Shown here one piece after another: positions 1 to 8,718 of a stretch of 64,000 nt of DNA; the stretch's first letter is position 1; every line of letters begins with the position of its first letter. Source of the DNA: Actinomyces naeslundii (GTDB lineage: Bacteria > Actinomycetota > Actinomycetes > Actinomycetales > Actinomycetaceae); assembly GCF_001956585.1 (NCBI RefSeq), contig NZ_MSRR01000007.1, positions 62,001-126,000 of the forward strand, written 5' to 3'. Both the position numbers and the translations under genes were made by a program. A model generated the notes under the pieces. It saw only the letters and a program-made list of their open reading frames with translations, made no database searches and was not told the origin of the DNA.

Positions 1-344
1 ATGAGGGAGACGACCACGGCGTCATCAGCCAGCGTGCTTCGGACGGGTTCCAGGACCCCCCTGGCCTCCTGGGAGGGCACGGCCACGACGACGACGCCGG
101 CCCCCTTGACGGCTCCGGTCAGGTCGGTGGTGGCCTCCAGTCCCGATGGCAGGCGGTGGCCGGGGACATAGCGCTCGTTGGTCCCGGCGTTGATCTCGTC
201 GGCCACTTCTCGACGCCGCGCCCAGATGGTCGTCGGGGTGCCGGCCTGCGCCAGGAGACTGGCGAAGGTGGTGCCCCAGGCACCCGAACCGATGACGGCA
301 GCCCGCCGCACCGGCGTGTTCGCTGCGCGCTCGACTCCGCTCAC
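1..344 (-). CDS. gpsA: Glycerol-3-phosphate dehydrogenase [NAD(P)+], 5' part only
   Basis: This is the N-terminal ~114 codons of GpsA, which reduces dihydroxyacetone phosphate to sn-glycerol 3-phosphate for phospholipid synthesis; the rest lies beyond the left edge. I read a GTG start at 344-342 that overlaps the plsC stop codon (GTGA), with AGGAGG at 357-352. The protein begins VSGVERAANTPV and then shows the Rossmann motif AAVIGSGAWGTT, followed by the family's TIWARRREVADEIN and VPGHRLP segments. It is translationally coupled to plsC, so glycerol-3-phosphate supply and acyl transfer are made from one message. Identity is clear from the N-terminal domain alone; the catalytic C-terminal domain cannot be checked. 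Confidence 0.93.
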   Translation of the reverse strand, partial: MSGVERAANTPVRRAAVIGSGAWGTTFASLLAQAGTPTTIWARRREVADEINAGTNERYVPGHRLPSGLEATTDLTGAVKGAGVVVVAVPSQEARGVLEPVRSTLADDAVVVSL

Positions 345-1126
345 TGACCGTCCTCCTGAGTGTTGGCCTCGGGCAAGGGATCGGGACGGCGCACGCCGAT
401 CCTGCCCTTGCCGGGGTCGCCGTCGTAGTGCAGGTCGAAGGGCCGGGGAGCCTTCTCACCCCGGAGCTCCTCGACCAGAGTGGTGATGGCCCGCATGATC
501 TCAGCGGTGCAGGCGCGCACGGCCTCACGGTCCTGGGTGTCCGAGCCGAATCGGGACAGATCCATGAGGTCACCGATGGTGACACGCACGTCCTTGCGCG
601 GGAAGGGGTGGAAGGAGCGCCCGTAGGTGTCCAGGATCTCGTGGGCCCCCCACTGCCCCATCGGCAGAACGGGCGCCCCGCTGGTCATGGCCAGCCTGGC
701 CGCCCCGGTCTTGGCGACCATCGGCCACTTGAGGGGGTCACGGGAGAGCGTGCCCTCGGGGAAGATCATGATGGCTCCGCCGTCGGCCAGGACGTCACTG
801 GCGGCGCTGAGAGCCGTGGCCGCGTTCTGAGTGCCCCGCTGGACCGGGATCTGGCCACCGGCGCGCAGGATGGAGCCGAGGACCGGTACCTTGAACAGGG
901 TGGACTTGGCCAGGGAGTAGACGGGGACGTCGGCATCCACCAGCGCGCGCATGGCCGTGAGCGAGTCGAGGTCGGTCAGGTGGTTGGCCACGGCGATGAA
1001 GCCGCCCTCACGGGGGATGTTCTCCAGGCCGGTCACCTTCTGCTTGGAGACCATCTTGAGGAACGGGATGATCGCCCCGCGCGCGGCGAAGCGGTAGAAC
1101 GGAGTCATGGGGCGTGTTGCAGGCAC
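341..1126 (-). CDS. plsC: 1-acyl-sn-glycerol-3-phosphate acyltransferase (PlsC family)
   Basis: A 261-residue membrane-associated acyltransferase that should convert lysophosphatidic acid to phosphatidic acid. The HX4D catalytic motif is NHLTDLD (about residues 48-54) and the glycerol-phosphate binding motif is FPEGTLSRD (about 122-130). Length fits the family. ATG at 1126 is used here; a second ATG six codons later (MTPFYRFAARG) is possible. The gene sits between murA and gpsA on the same strand and its stop overlaps the gpsA start, so these two act in one phospholipid operon. Confidence 0.92.
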   Translation of the reverse strand: MPATRPMTPFYRFAARGAIIPFLKMVSKQKVTGLENIPREGGFIAVANHLTDLDSLTAMRALVDADVPVYSLAKSTLFKVPVLGSILRAGGQIPVQRGTQNAATALSAASDVLADGGAIMIFPEGTLSRDPLKWPMVAKTGAARLAMTSGAPVLPMGQWGAHEILDTYGRSFHPFPRKDVRVTIGDLMDLSRFGSDTQDREAVRACTAEIMRAITTLVEELRGEKAPRPFDLHYDGDPGKGRIGVRRPDPLPEANTQEDGQ

Positions 1127-1235
1127 GAACGAACTCTATCCGCTCTCAGGGCCGAGCGAGGTTCTCGGTGCCGTATCCGGGCCCCGCTCGCGCGCCCCGA
1201 CATCGCCGACGCGCAGCCGACCGCGCCGGACCCGG

Positions 1236-2570
1236 TCAGGCCAGACGAGTGACGGCGGCGTTGAGGGACTCGAGCTTGGACATGAAGTGCTCGTAGCCGC
1301 GGTCGATGAGGTTGACGCCCTCGACCCGGCTGGTGCCCTCGGCGGTCAGGGCCGCAATGAGGTGGGAGAACCCACCACGCAGGTCGGGCACGACGATATC
1401 GGCCCCGGTCAGGGGCGTGGGCCCGGAGATGACCGCGGAGTGGTAGAAGTTACGCTGTCCGAAGCGGCACTCGGTCCCACCCAGGCACTCGCGGTACACC
1501 TGGATGGTGGCCCCCATCTTGCGGAGCGCACCGGTGAATCCGAAGCGGTTCTCATAGACGGTCTCATGGACGATGGACAGGCCCTGGGCCTGGGTGAGCG
1601 CCACGACGAGAGGCTGCTGCCAGTCGGTCATGAAGCCGGGGTGGACATTGGTCTCCACCACGATCGAGCTCAGGTCTCCTCCGGAGTGGTAGAAGCGGAT
1701 GCCCTCGTCAGTGACGTCGAAGGCCCCGCCCACCTTGCGGAAGGTATTGAGGAAGGTGGTCATGTGGCTCTGGTGGGCGCCGCGTACGAACACGTCCCCA
1801 CGGGTGGCCAGGGCGGCCGAGGCCCAGGAGGCGGCCTCGATACGGTCCGGCAGGGCCGAGTGGGTGTAGCCGCACAGCTCGTCAACGCCCTCGACGTGGA
1901 TGGTGCGGTCGGTGTCCACCGAGATGATGGCACCCATCTTCTGCAGGACATCGACCAGGTCCATGATCTCGGGCTCGACGGCGGCGTTGCGCAGCTCGGT
2001 CAGCCCGCGGGCACGCACGGCGGTGAGCAGGGTCTGCTCGGTGGCGCCGACTGAGGGGTAAGGCAGCTCGATGACCGTGCCGTTGAGGCCATCCGGCGCC
2101 GTCAGCCGAATACCCTGGGCCTGCTTGTCGACAGTGGCGCCGAACTGGCGCAGGATCTCCAGGTGGAAGTCGATGGGGCGGTCGCCGATGCGGCAGCCGC
2201 CCAGGTCGGGGATGAAGGCCTCCCCTAGGCGGTGCAGGAGCGGGCCGCAGAAGAGGATCGGAATGCGCGAGGAGCCGGCGTGCGCGTCGATATCGGCCAT
2301 GTGTGCGGACTCGACCTTGGAGGAGTCCAGCTGGAGGACGCCCTCACGCTGGTCGTAGTCGATGCTCACTCCGTGCAGGCTCAGCAGCCCCGAGACCACG
2401 TCGACATCCCGGATGAGGGGGACGTTGCGCAGCACCGAGGGGGATGACCCCAGCAGGGCCGCCACCATCGCCTTGGGAACCAGGTTCTTGGCTCCGCGGA
2501 CGGTGATCTCACCAGTCAGCGGGCGACCACCCTCGACCTGGAGCAGACCGTCGACCATGCGCACCTCCAT
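1236..2570 (-). CDS. murA: UDP-N-acetylglucosamine 1-carboxyvinyltransferase
   Basis: MurA catalyses the first committed step of peptidoglycan synthesis, moving enolpyruvate from PEP to UDP-GlcNAc in the cytoplasm. The protein has the two-domain EPSP-synthase fold signature: RGAKNLVPKAMVAALL near the N-terminus (PEP-site Lys and Asn), GGCRIGDRPIDFH with the fosfomycin-target Cys, and DRIEAASW in the second half. The Cys is present, so this is not the Asp variant found in mycobacteria. The frame is open further upstream to 2612, but MEVRMVDGLLQVEGG at 2570 (or MVDG at 2558) gives a normal-length protein of about 444 residues. It lies 109 bases upstream of plsC on the same strand. Confidence 0.93.
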   Translation of the reverse strand: MEVRMVDGLLQVEGGRPLTGEITVRGAKNLVPKAMVAALLGSSPSVLRNVPLIRDVDVVSGLLSLHGVSIDYDQREGVLQLDSSKVESAHMADIDAHAGSSRIPILFCGPLLHRLGEAFIPDLGGCRIGDRPIDFHLEILRQFGATVDKQAQGIRLTAPDGLNGTVIELPYPSVGATEQTLLTAVRARGLTELRNAAVEPEIMDLVDVLQKMGAIISVDTDRTIHVEGVDELCGYTHSALPDRIEAASWASAALATRGDVFVRGAHQSHMTTFLNTFRKVGGAFDVTDEGIRFYHSGGDLSSIVVETNVHPGFMTDWQQPLVVALTQAQGLSIVHETVYENRFGFTGALRKMGATIQVYRECLGGTECRFGQRNFYHSAVISGPTPLTGADIVVPDLRGGFSHLIAALTAEGTSRVEGVNLIDRGYEHFMSKLESLNAAVTRLA

Positions 2571-2814
2571 GACATCATCTGGGCATGCCGTGCGCGTGAG
2601 CCGGGTACCCACCCTCGCGCGGGCGCGCGAGGCCGTCCCAGCATAAGCGCACCGGCGGGCTCGGCAGGACCGTTTTCAGGTCCGCTTCAGGTGGCCTTCG
2701 ACTCACAGAGGATCCCGATCAATATATAGAAGACCCGTGGAAACTCCAATGAAATCCAACGAAGCCACCGCGACCTGGACAGATCGGAACGGCTCCGGCA
2801 GGCGCCAGTGATTC

Positions 2815-3468
2815 TCAGGGCTGAGGCATCTCCGCGGCCCTGGCCGAGACGACTTCCTGGGCGGGTAGGTGCTTGGCCGGAAGGGTGCGTGGCTTGAAGG
2901 TCGGACGCGCCTCCTCATAGCTGCGGATGGCGTCCTCCTGAGTGAGGGTCAGGGAGATGTCGTCGAGCCCCTCCATGAGAATCCACCGCACGTAATCGTC
3001 GATGGCGAAGGCGCAGCGGAAGGAGCCGGCCTCGACCGTGCGGTTCTCCAGATCCACCGTCACCTCGGTGCCCGGCTCGGTCTCAAGGATCTTCCACAGC
3101 TGCTCGCAGTCCTCCTGGGTCACGATCCCGGCCACCAGCCCTTGCTTGCCGGCGTTGCCACGGAAGATGTCGGCGAAACGTGGAGCCAGGACGACCTTGA
3201 ACCCGTAGTCCTTGAGCGCCCACACGGCGTGCTCACGCGAGGAACCCGTGCCGAAGTCAGGACCCGCCACGAGCACCGAGGCCCGCTTGTAGGCCTCCTG
3301 GTTGAGGATGAAGTCGGGCTCACCGGCACGCCAGGAGGCGAACAGGGCGTCATCGAAGCCTGTACGCGTGATGCGCTTGAGGTAGACCGCTGGAATGATC
3401 TGGTCGGTGTCGACGGCACTGCGCCGCAGCGGGGCACCGATTCCCGTGTGCCGGATGAACTTGTCCAC
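2815..3468 (-). CDS. leuD: 3-isopropylmalate dehydratase small subunit
   Basis: LeuD is the small (swivelling) subunit of isopropylmalate isomerase, which interconverts 2- and 3-isopropylmalate in leucine synthesis. The protein starts [30 protein letters not shown], typical of LeuD, and carries [17 protein letters not shown], the substrate-binding loop of the aconitase swivel domain. Its 217 residues match the family. It follows leuC on the same strand after 56 bases and must pair with it. The ~200 bases downstream (2613-2814) hold no recognisable gene; a small GGACC/GGTCC hairpin at 2667-2683 is too weak to call. Confidence 0.95.
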   Translation of the reverse strand: MDKFIRHTGIGAPLRRSAVDTDQIIPAVYLKRITRTGFDDALFASWRAGEPDFILNQEAYKRASVLVAGPDFGTGSSREHAVWALKDYGFKVVLAPRFADIFRGNAGKQGLVAGIVTQEDCEQLWKILETEPGTEVTVDLENRTVEAGSFRCAFAIDDYVRWILMEGLDDISLTLTQEDAIRSYEEARPTFKPRTLPAKHLPAQEVVSARAAEMPQP

Positions 3469-3524
3469 AGCCCTTGTCAGCTCCTTGCCTTACGTCTTTT
3501 CGTCTCATTCACGGTACCGGACCG

Positions 3525-5048
3525 CTACAGCACGGTCATCGGGAGCACACCGGAGGCCGGCGGAACCGCCGCGACCACCGGGATGCCGGGGGCGTTCGGG
3601 GCCGAGTCGCCGACGGCGTCGGCCTCCTCCCAGCCGGCGGGCCGCGGAGGCAGGTCCCCCGGGGCGGACAGGGCCCCGCGCACAGCGGTGGCCGCGGCGA
3701 CGACGGGCGAGACGAGATGGGTGCGCCCGCCCTTGCCCTGACGCCCCTCGAAGTTGCGGTTGGAGGTGGAGGCGGCGCGCTCACCGGAGGAGAGCTTGTC
3801 CGGGTTCATGGCCAGGCACATGGAGCAGCCGGCGTTGCGCCACTCGGCCCCGAATCGCTTGAAGACCTGGTCCAGCCCCTCAGCCTCGGCCTGCAGACGC
3901 ACTCGCGCAGAGGCCGGTACCACGAGCATGCGCAGCCCTTCAGCCTTCTTGCGTCCGCGCACCACCTCGGCGGCGGCCCGCAGGTCCTCGATACGACCGT
4001 TGGTGCACGAGCCGATGAAGACGGTGTCGATCTTGATGTCGCGCAGAGGTGTTCCCGGTACGAGGTCCATGTACTCCAGGGCCCGCTCGGCAGCGAGCCG
4101 CTCGGTGGCGTCGGCGATGTCCTCGGGGTCGGGAACCGTGGCGGACAGCGGCAGCCCCTGCCCCGGGTTGGTGCCCCAGGTGACGAAGGGCTCGATGTCC
4201 TTGGCCTCGAGGACGACCTCGGTGTCGAAGACGGCGTCGGGGTCCGTGCGCAGGCTGGACCAGTACTCCACGGCCGCGTCCCAGTCCTCACCGACTGGGG
4301 CGTGAGGCCGGTCCTTGAGGTAGTCGAAGGTGGTCTGGTCGGGGGCGATCATGCCCGCCCGCGCCCCGCCCTCGATACTCATGTTGCAGATCGTCATACG
4401 GGCCTCCATCGAGAGCTGCTCGATGGCGCGGCCGCGGTACTCGATGACGTGCCCCTGAGCCCCGTTGGTACCGATCTTGGCGATGATCGCCAGGATGATG
4501 TCCTTGGCCCCGCTGCCCGAGGGCAGCTCACCGTCGATGGTGACGCTCATCGTCTTGAAGGGGGCGATGGGCAGGGTCTGGGTGGCCAGGACGTGCTCGA
4601 CCTGGGAGGTTCCGATACCGAAGGCGAGCGCCCCGAAGGCGCCGTGGGTGGAGGTGTGGGAGTCGCCGCAGACAACGGTCATGCCGGGCTGAGTCAGCCC
4701 CAGCTGCGGGCCGACGGCGTGGACGATCCCCTGATCGGCGTCCCCCAGGGAGTGCAGACGCACCCCGAACTCGGCGCAGTTGGCGCGCAGGGTCTCGATC
4801 TGAGCGCGACTGGTGACGTCAGCGATCGGCAGGTCGATGTCCACGGTGGGGGTGTTGTGGTCCTCGGTGGCGATCGTCAGGTCGGTACGACGGACCGTGC
4901 GTCCGGCCAGACGCAGCCCCTCGAAGGCCTGGGGACTGGTGACCTCGTGAACCAGATGAAGGTCGATGTACAGCAGGTCAGGAGCACCATCGGTACCCTT
5001 GGACACCACATGATCACGCCAGACCTTCTCGGCGAGAGTCATTCCCAT
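3525..5048 (-). CDS. leuC: 3-isopropylmalate dehydratase large subunit
   Basis: LeuC is the [4Fe-4S] subunit of isopropylmalate isomerase. The sequence shows [32 protein letters not shown] (first cluster Cys) and [12 protein letters not shown] (the CxxC pair), so all three cluster ligands are present. The frame is open up to 5198, but homology begins at MTLAEKVW. I chose the ATG at 5048 ([10 protein letters not shown]), which has GAGAGG nine bases upstream and yields 507 residues; the ATG at 5057 is too close to that GAGAGG. Divergent from an IclR-family gene, the usual arrangement in actinobacteria where that regulator controls leuCD. Confidence 0.95.
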   Translation of the reverse strand: MGMTLAEKVWRDHVVSKGTDGAPDLLYIDLHLVHEVTSPQAFEGLRLAGRTVRRTDLTIATEDHNTPTVDIDLPIADVTSRAQIETLRANCAEFGVRLHSLGDADQGIVHAVGPQLGLTQPGMTVVCGDSHTSTHGAFGALAFGIGTSQVEHVLATQTLPIAPFKTMSVTIDGELPSGSGAKDIILAIIAKIGTNGAQGHVIEYRGRAIEQLSMEARMTICNMSIEGGARAGMIAPDQTTFDYLKDRPHAPVGEDWDAAVEYWSSLRTDPDAVFDTEVVLEAKDIEPFVTWGTNPGQGLPLSATVPDPEDIADATERLAAERALEYMDLVPGTPLRDIKIDTVFIGSCTNGRIEDLRAAAEVVRGRKKAEGLRMLVVPASARVRLQAEAEGLDQVFKRFGAEWRNAGCSMCLAMNPDKLSSGERAASTSNRNFEGRQGKGGRTHLVSPVVAAATAVRGALSAPGDLPPRPAGWEEADAVGDSAPNAPGIPVVAAVPPASGVLPMTVL

Positions 5049-5203
5049 CGACTTCATCCTCTCAGAAACAGGTGTTCGCGATCGCATCGAGCCAGGAGCA
5101 TCCAGGGCCTCGCAGCAACCGCGAGAGGCGGCCGCGCCGCGCCTGAGATCACCGACCGGAGCCTTGACCTCAGGATGCTGACACTGTGCCGCTTCCATAC
5201 ATG

Positions 5204-5232
5204 ACCCTAACTTGAAATCTCATACCTTGAAA
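5204..5232 (-). promoter_or_regulatory. Candidate leuCD promoter with duplicated ATTTCAAG element
   Basis: Read on the minus strand, TTTCAA (5232-5227), a 17-base spacer and TAGGGT (5209-5204) form a plausible sigma-70-type promoter about 150 bases upstream of leuC. The 8-base word CTTGAAAT occurs twice on the plus strand, at 5211-5218 and 5226-5233, spaced 15 bases and overlapping this promoter. These are candidate operator half-sites for the adjacent IclR protein. The 5' leader does not encode an obvious leucine-rich peptide. Placement is inferred from sequence only. Confidence 0.4.
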
Positions 5233-5247
5233 TGTCAGTATCAGATT

Positions 5248-5988
5248 ATGGACGGCTCCTTAGAGAACGACAGCAGCAGCGGCGTCGGCGTCATCGACAA
5301 GGCGGCCCTGGTGATGAGCGCGCTGGAATCAGGCCCGGCAACCCTTGCCCAGCTCGTGTCCACCACCCACCTGGCCCGCCCCACGGCACACCGCATCGCG
5401 GTCGCCCTGGAGTTCCACCGCCTGGTAGCCCGTGACTCCCAGGGGCGTTTCATCCTGGGCCCCAGACTCACCGAGCTGGCCAGCGCCGCGGGCGAGGACC
5501 ACCTCCTGTCCGCCGCCGGACCGGTGCTGACGGCACTGCGGGACAAGACCCACGAGTCGGCACAGCTCTACCGCCGTCAGGGAGATGTACGCATCTGCGT
5601 GGCCAATGCCGAGCGCCCCATCGGGCTGCGCGACTCCATCCCCGTGGGCGCCACCATGTCCATGCAGGGCGGCTCCGCGGCCCAGGTGCTCCTCGCCTGG
5701 GAGGAGCCCGACCGGCTGCACCGCGGCCTGGTGGGAGCCCGTTTCACCGCCACCATGCTCTCGGCGGTCCGACGCCGAGGATGGGCTCAGTCCGTCGGAG
5801 AGCGCGAACCGGGCGTCGCCTCGGTGTCGGCACCGGTACGCGGGCCAGGAGGCAGGGTCGTCGCCGCGATGTCGATCTCCGGCCCCATCGAGCGGATGGG
5901 GCGTCAGCCCGGCCGTGCACACGGTCATGTGGTGATGGCGGCGGCACGCCGCCTATCCGAGGTCCTCAGCGACACCGGCGCGGCCTGA
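5248..5988 (+). CDS. IclR-family transcriptional regulator, probable leuCD regulator
   Basis: A 246-residue IclR-type regulator: an N-terminal winged helix (VIDKAALVMSALESGP, then ATLAQLVSTTHLARPTAHRI recognition region) followed by the IclR effector domain with VPVGATMSMQGGSAAQVLLAW-like spacing (here SIPVGATMSMQGGSAAQ). I use ATG 5248 (MDGSLEND); the frame is open to 5212. Divergent from leuC with ~200 bases between start codons. In Corynebacterium and Streptomyces the IclR protein in this position (LtbR, NdgR) represses or modulates leuCD and other amino-acid genes; applying that role here is inference from synteny. Confidence 0.85.
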   Translation: MDGSLENDSSSGVGVIDKAALVMSALESGPATLAQLVSTTHLARPTAHRIAVALEFHRLVARDSQGRFILGPRLTELASAAGEDHLLSAAGPVLTALRDKTHESAQLYRRQGDVRICVANAERPIGLRDSIPVGATMSMQGGSAAQVLLAWEEPDRLHRGLVGARFTATMLSAVRRRGWAQSVGEREPGVASVSAPVRGPGGRVVAAMSISGPIERMGRQPGRAHGHVVMAAARRLSEVLSDTGAA

Positions 5989-6027
5989 CACCCCCAAGCC
6001 TTCGAATCTCCCCGGGCTCGCCCGCAG

Positions 6028-7173
6028 TCAGCGAGCGCCTTTCAGGCCGATGGCACGACGGTAGGCCTCGACGTTCATCTGCACCACGGACCCCCACTCG
6101 GGAAGCGGGGCGATCTCGTAGTTGTGCGCCTTGATGCGCTCGAGCAGCTCGTCATCCCCCAGGAGCGCAGCGAGCTCCCGGGCCAGGCCGGCATCATCGT
6201 CGGCGAGGAGACCGTCGACGCCGTCGGTCACGAAGTCACTGACCCCGCTGGAGCGCAGGGCGACCACCGCCAGTCCCGCGCTACGGGCCTCGAGGGTGGA
6301 GATGCCGAAGGAGTCAGCGGGAGAGGTCTGCAGATAGATGTCGGCGTGGGTGAAGGCCCGGGCGAGCTCGCTGCGTTCAACGCGCCCCACGAGGCTGATG
6401 CGCTCGGCCAGGCCGGAGTCGGCGACCTCCCGGGCGAGCCTGTCGCGCAGCGGACCGTCCCCGTACATCGCCAGGACTGCGTCACAGCCCGGGGTGCTCC
6501 TGACTGCCTGCGCGAAGGCGCGCACGACCTGCAGAGGGCGTTTGCGCTCGATCCACCGCAGGGAGGCGACCACCGTCACCGGCCGATGAGGTCGGCGTCC
6601 TTCAGGGCCGGGGCGCTCCAGACGCCAGTCATCGATGGTGATTCCATTGGGCAGCACGGTCACCGGATCGTGGGCACCGGCGCGTCGGACCTCGGCGGCG
6701 AGCATGGAGGAGACAGCCGTCAGGTCGGCGCCGCCGCGCTGCCATCCTCGCACGGGGCTGACCGGCCCCAGCACCCCGGCGACCGGGGCCCACGGCCCCA
6801 GCACGCAGTGAAAGGTGATGGCCAGAGGGAGCCCCGCTCGGCGGGCCGCGGCGATGCCGGACCAGGCGAAGGGGGAGACGATGCCGACATGGGCGTGAAC
6901 GACGTCGGGACGCAAGTGGTACATGAGATCATCGAGCTCACGCCCGGCTCGTGGGTGCACGGGCAGCTCTCTGGGCAGATGCACGGAGGTGCGGAAGACC
7001 GGGAAGCCGTCGACCCGTTCGACGCTGCGACCGCGATTGTCGCCGACCGGTGTCGCAGTGACGACGGCGGGCTCGTGACCGGCCAGCCTCAGGTTGCGGG
7101 CGAGATCCCGCACCTGGGTCTCGATGCCGCCCAGCCTGGGCGCGTAGCAGTCGGAGACGATGAGAACGCGCAT
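6028..7173 (-). CDS. GT4-family glycosyltransferase
   Basis: A 381-residue GT-B retaining glycosyltransferase. The N-terminus MRVLIVSDCYAPRLGGIETQ is the typical acceptor-domain start, GDGPLRDRL lies in the donor domain, and SPADSFGISTLEARSAG is the EX7E-type nucleotide-sugar motif of GT4 enzymes. The frame is open to 7227; the ATG at 7173 is preferred because the motif begins there. Converges on the IclR gene with 39 bases between stops. Related actinobacterial enzymes mannosylate phosphatidylinositol or build wall glycans, but the acceptor here cannot be deduced. No neighbouring glycan cluster supports a specific product. Confidence 0.85.
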   Translation of the reverse strand: MRVLIVSDCYAPRLGGIETQVRDLARNLRLAGHEPAVVTATPVGDNRGRSVERVDGFPVFRTSVHLPRELPVHPRAGRELDDLMYHLRPDVVHAHVGIVSPFAWSGIAAARRAGLPLAITFHCVLGPWAPVAGVLGPVSPVRGWQRGGADLTAVSSMLAAEVRRAGAHDPVTVLPNGITIDDWRLERPGPEGRRPHRPVTVVASLRWIERKRPLQVVRAFAQAVRSTPGCDAVLAMYGDGPLRDRLAREVADSGLAERISLVGRVERSELARAFTHADIYLQTSPADSFGISTLEARSAGLAVVALRSSGVSDFVTDGVDGLLADDDAGLARELAALLGDDELLERIKAHNYEIAPLPEWGSVVQMNVEAYRRAIGLKGAR

Positions 7174-7236
7174 GGCCCCAAGTCTGCCATGCCTGTCCGC
7201 AGCCAGCGCCTGCCGCAGCAGGCGCACTCCTGAGTG

Positions 7237-7695
7237 TTAGGAGGAGACGACCTCGGCGCGACGCAGCTCGGCGATGGCGCGCTCGAAGTCCTCCAGGGAG
7301 TCGAAGGAGGAGTAGACCGAGGCGAAGCGCAGGTAGGCGATCTGGTCCAGCTCTCGCAGCGGGCCGAGGATCGCCAGTCCGACGTCGTGTGAGTCGACCA
7401 GGGCCTGACCGCCCGCTCGGATCGCCTCCTCAACCTTGTGCGCCAGAAACGCGAGCTGGTCATCGGAGACGGGGCGTCCCTGGCAGGCACGTCTGACCCC
7501 GACCACCACCTTGTCCCGGCTGAAGGGCTCGACGACACCGGAGCGCTTACGGACCGACAGGCTGGCGGTCTCCAAGGTGGTGAAGCGGCGTCCGCACTGC
7601 TGGCACTCACGGCGACGACGGATCGAGGTTCCATCCTCCGCGGTCCGGGAGTCGACGACCCGGGAGCCGTCATGACGGCAGAAGGGGCAGTGCAC
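7237..7695 (-). CDS. nrdR: Transcriptional repressor NrdR
   Basis: NrdR is a zinc-ribbon/ATP-cone repressor of ribonucleotide reductase genes. The zinc ribbon is visible as CPFC...CQQC in [17 protein letters not shown] and [15 protein letters not shown], followed by an ATP-cone (about residues 43-133). I set the start at GTG 7695, preceded by two GGAGG-like sites, giving 152 residues; the open frame continues seven codons upstream. It sits beside the LysM gene and lexA as in other actinobacteria (for example the Rv2718c-Rv2720 order in M. tuberculosis). No NrdR-regulated nrd operon is in the window. Confidence 0.95.
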   Translation of the reverse strand: MHCPFCRHDGSRVVDSRTAEDGTSIRRRRECQQCGRRFTTLETASLSVRKRSGVVEPFSRDKVVVGVRRACQGRPVSDDQLAFLAHKVEEAIRAGGQALVDSHDVGLAILGPLRELDQIAYLRFASVYSSFDSLEDFERAIAELRRAEVVSS

Positions 7696-7803
7696 GCCTC
7701 CGACCTCCGATCTCACTGGACTACCTGTCAGTTCATCGGAGAGTAAACGCCCGGCGGGCCGCCCCGCAAGCCTGCCTCACAGTGCGGCCCGCACCGGCCC
7801 TCA

Positions 7804-8505
7804 TTACGCTGCGGGAATCTCGAGGGTCTGCCCAGCATGAACAGTGGTGTCCCGAAGGTCGTTGAGCTCGACGATCCGAGTCACCATCCCCGAGACGTCC
7901 GCGGTACCACTCGCAGCGGCGATCTCCCACAGCGACTCCCCTGGACGAACCATCGTGGTGGTCGTGCCGGCCGACTCCTGAGCGGCCGGCGCAGCGGAGC
8001 TCGGGGAGGCCATTCCCATCAGGACACCGACCAGGAGCCCGCAGCAGGCGAGCACGATCGCTGCCGCGACGCCGAGGGAGCCGCCTCGCAGGAGGTGCAG
8101 GACCACCCGAGGACGAGCCGCTCGGCCCACCCTCCCATCCCGCTGCGACGGGGAAGGGGCGTCCTGCTGAGCACTCAGCGCAGCCGCGCCTCGCCGAGCA
8201 TCCTCGCGCAGCCGGGCGGCCCGCACTGCCGGGTGCTGCGGAGCCAGCCGTTCCAGCTCCGAGCGACGATCACGCAGAGCCGCAGGCGTGGAAGGACGAC
8301 GCATCGGCGGCGTCGGCGACGGGGAGGCAGGCGGCGCCGAGCGCAGCCCGGTCTCGTCACCCTCGAGACGCGACCGGACCTCGGGGACGAAGTCCTCCGT
8401 GACCAGCCGCAGCCGAGGACGGCAGGAGGCCTGCCCGGCGGCGCGCCTGCGGCTCTGAGACCGAGACGTCGAGCGAGGCGAGGGCGGGACGGCGATGGCA
8501 CTCAT
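7804..8505 (-). CDS. LysM-domain membrane protein, probable SOS-induced cell-wall/division factor
   Basis: A 233-residue protein: basic, disordered N-terminal cytoplasmic part, one transmembrane helix (about 150-175, SLGVAAAIVLACCGLLVGVL) and a C-terminal extracytoplasmic LysM domain (VRPGESLWEIAAASG ... VHAGQTLEIP). ATG 8505 has AGGAGGTAACT just upstream. Gene position between nrdR and divergent lexA matches M. tuberculosis Rv2719c (ChiZ) and corynebacterial divS, SOS-induced proteins that restrain division; two LexA-box-like palindromes lie directly upstream. LysM binds peptidoglycan; whether this protein has hydrolase activity cannot be seen. Function is inferred from context. Confidence 0.85.
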   Translation of the reverse strand: MSAIAVPPSPRSTSRSQSRRRAAGQASCRPRLRLVTEDFVPEVRSRLEGDETGLRSAPPASPSPTPPMRRPSTPAALRDRRSELERLAPQHPAVRAARLREDARRGAAALSAQQDAPSPSQRDGRVGRAARPRVVLHLLRGGSLGVAAAIVLACCGLLVGVLMGMASPSSAAPAAQESAGTTTTMVRPGESLWEIAAASGTADVSGMVTRIVELNDLRDTTVHAGQTLEIPAA

Positions 8506-8515
8506 AGTTACCTCC

Positions 8516-8529
8516 TGAACACATGTTCG
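8516..8529. promoter_or_regulatory. LexA box 1 (lexA/LysM divergon)
   Basis: TGAACACATGTTCG matches the Gram-positive SOS consensus CGAAC-N4-GTTCG with one mismatch. It lies 11 bases upstream of the LysM gene start codon, overlapping its ribosome-binding region, so binding there would block transcription of that gene. Confidence 0.7.
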
Positions 8530-8530
8530 A

Positions 8531-8544
8531 CGAACGTTTGTTCG
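8531..8544. promoter_or_regulatory. LexA box 2 (lexA/LysM divergon)
   Basis: CGAACGTTTGTTCG is a perfect CGAAC-N4-GTTCG SOS box. Its centre is 15 bases from box 1, close to one and a half helical turns, in the middle of the lexA/LysM intergenic region. Confidence 0.85.
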
Positions 8545-8584
8545 ACACATTAGCGCCCGACGGGCGACACGTCCAGCACTTCTT

Positions 8585-8624
8585 CGAACATGTGTTTGAA
8601 TCGTGGTCGTCTCGCCGTTAGGCT
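8585..8624 (+). promoter_or_regulatory. lexA promoter with LexA box 3
   Basis: CGAACATGTGTTTG at 8585-8598 fits the mycobacterial-type consensus CGAACRNRYGTTYG. It overlaps a -35-like TTTGAA (8595-8600); a -10-like TAGGCT follows at 8619-8624 after 18 bases. This would give lexA autorepression. Promoter elements are by eye. Confidence 0.7.
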
Positions 8625-8718
8625 TGTTGCATTCAAGACGATCACGGAGCACCGACATCTATTCCGCACCCTTAACGCCTACGGGCCCAAGGGCTGTCCG
8701 GCAGGAAGGGCCAGGACC

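Noticed and set aside
5049-5203. Leucine attenuator leader peptide before leuC
   Set aside because: Short frames in the leader contain no run of Leu codons and no convincing terminator/antiterminator pair.
3474-5204. 576-codon plus-strand open frame opposite leuC
   Set aside because: It is antisense to leuC, has low-complexity Gly/Val/Asp composition and no family motif; GC-rich third positions keep such frames open.
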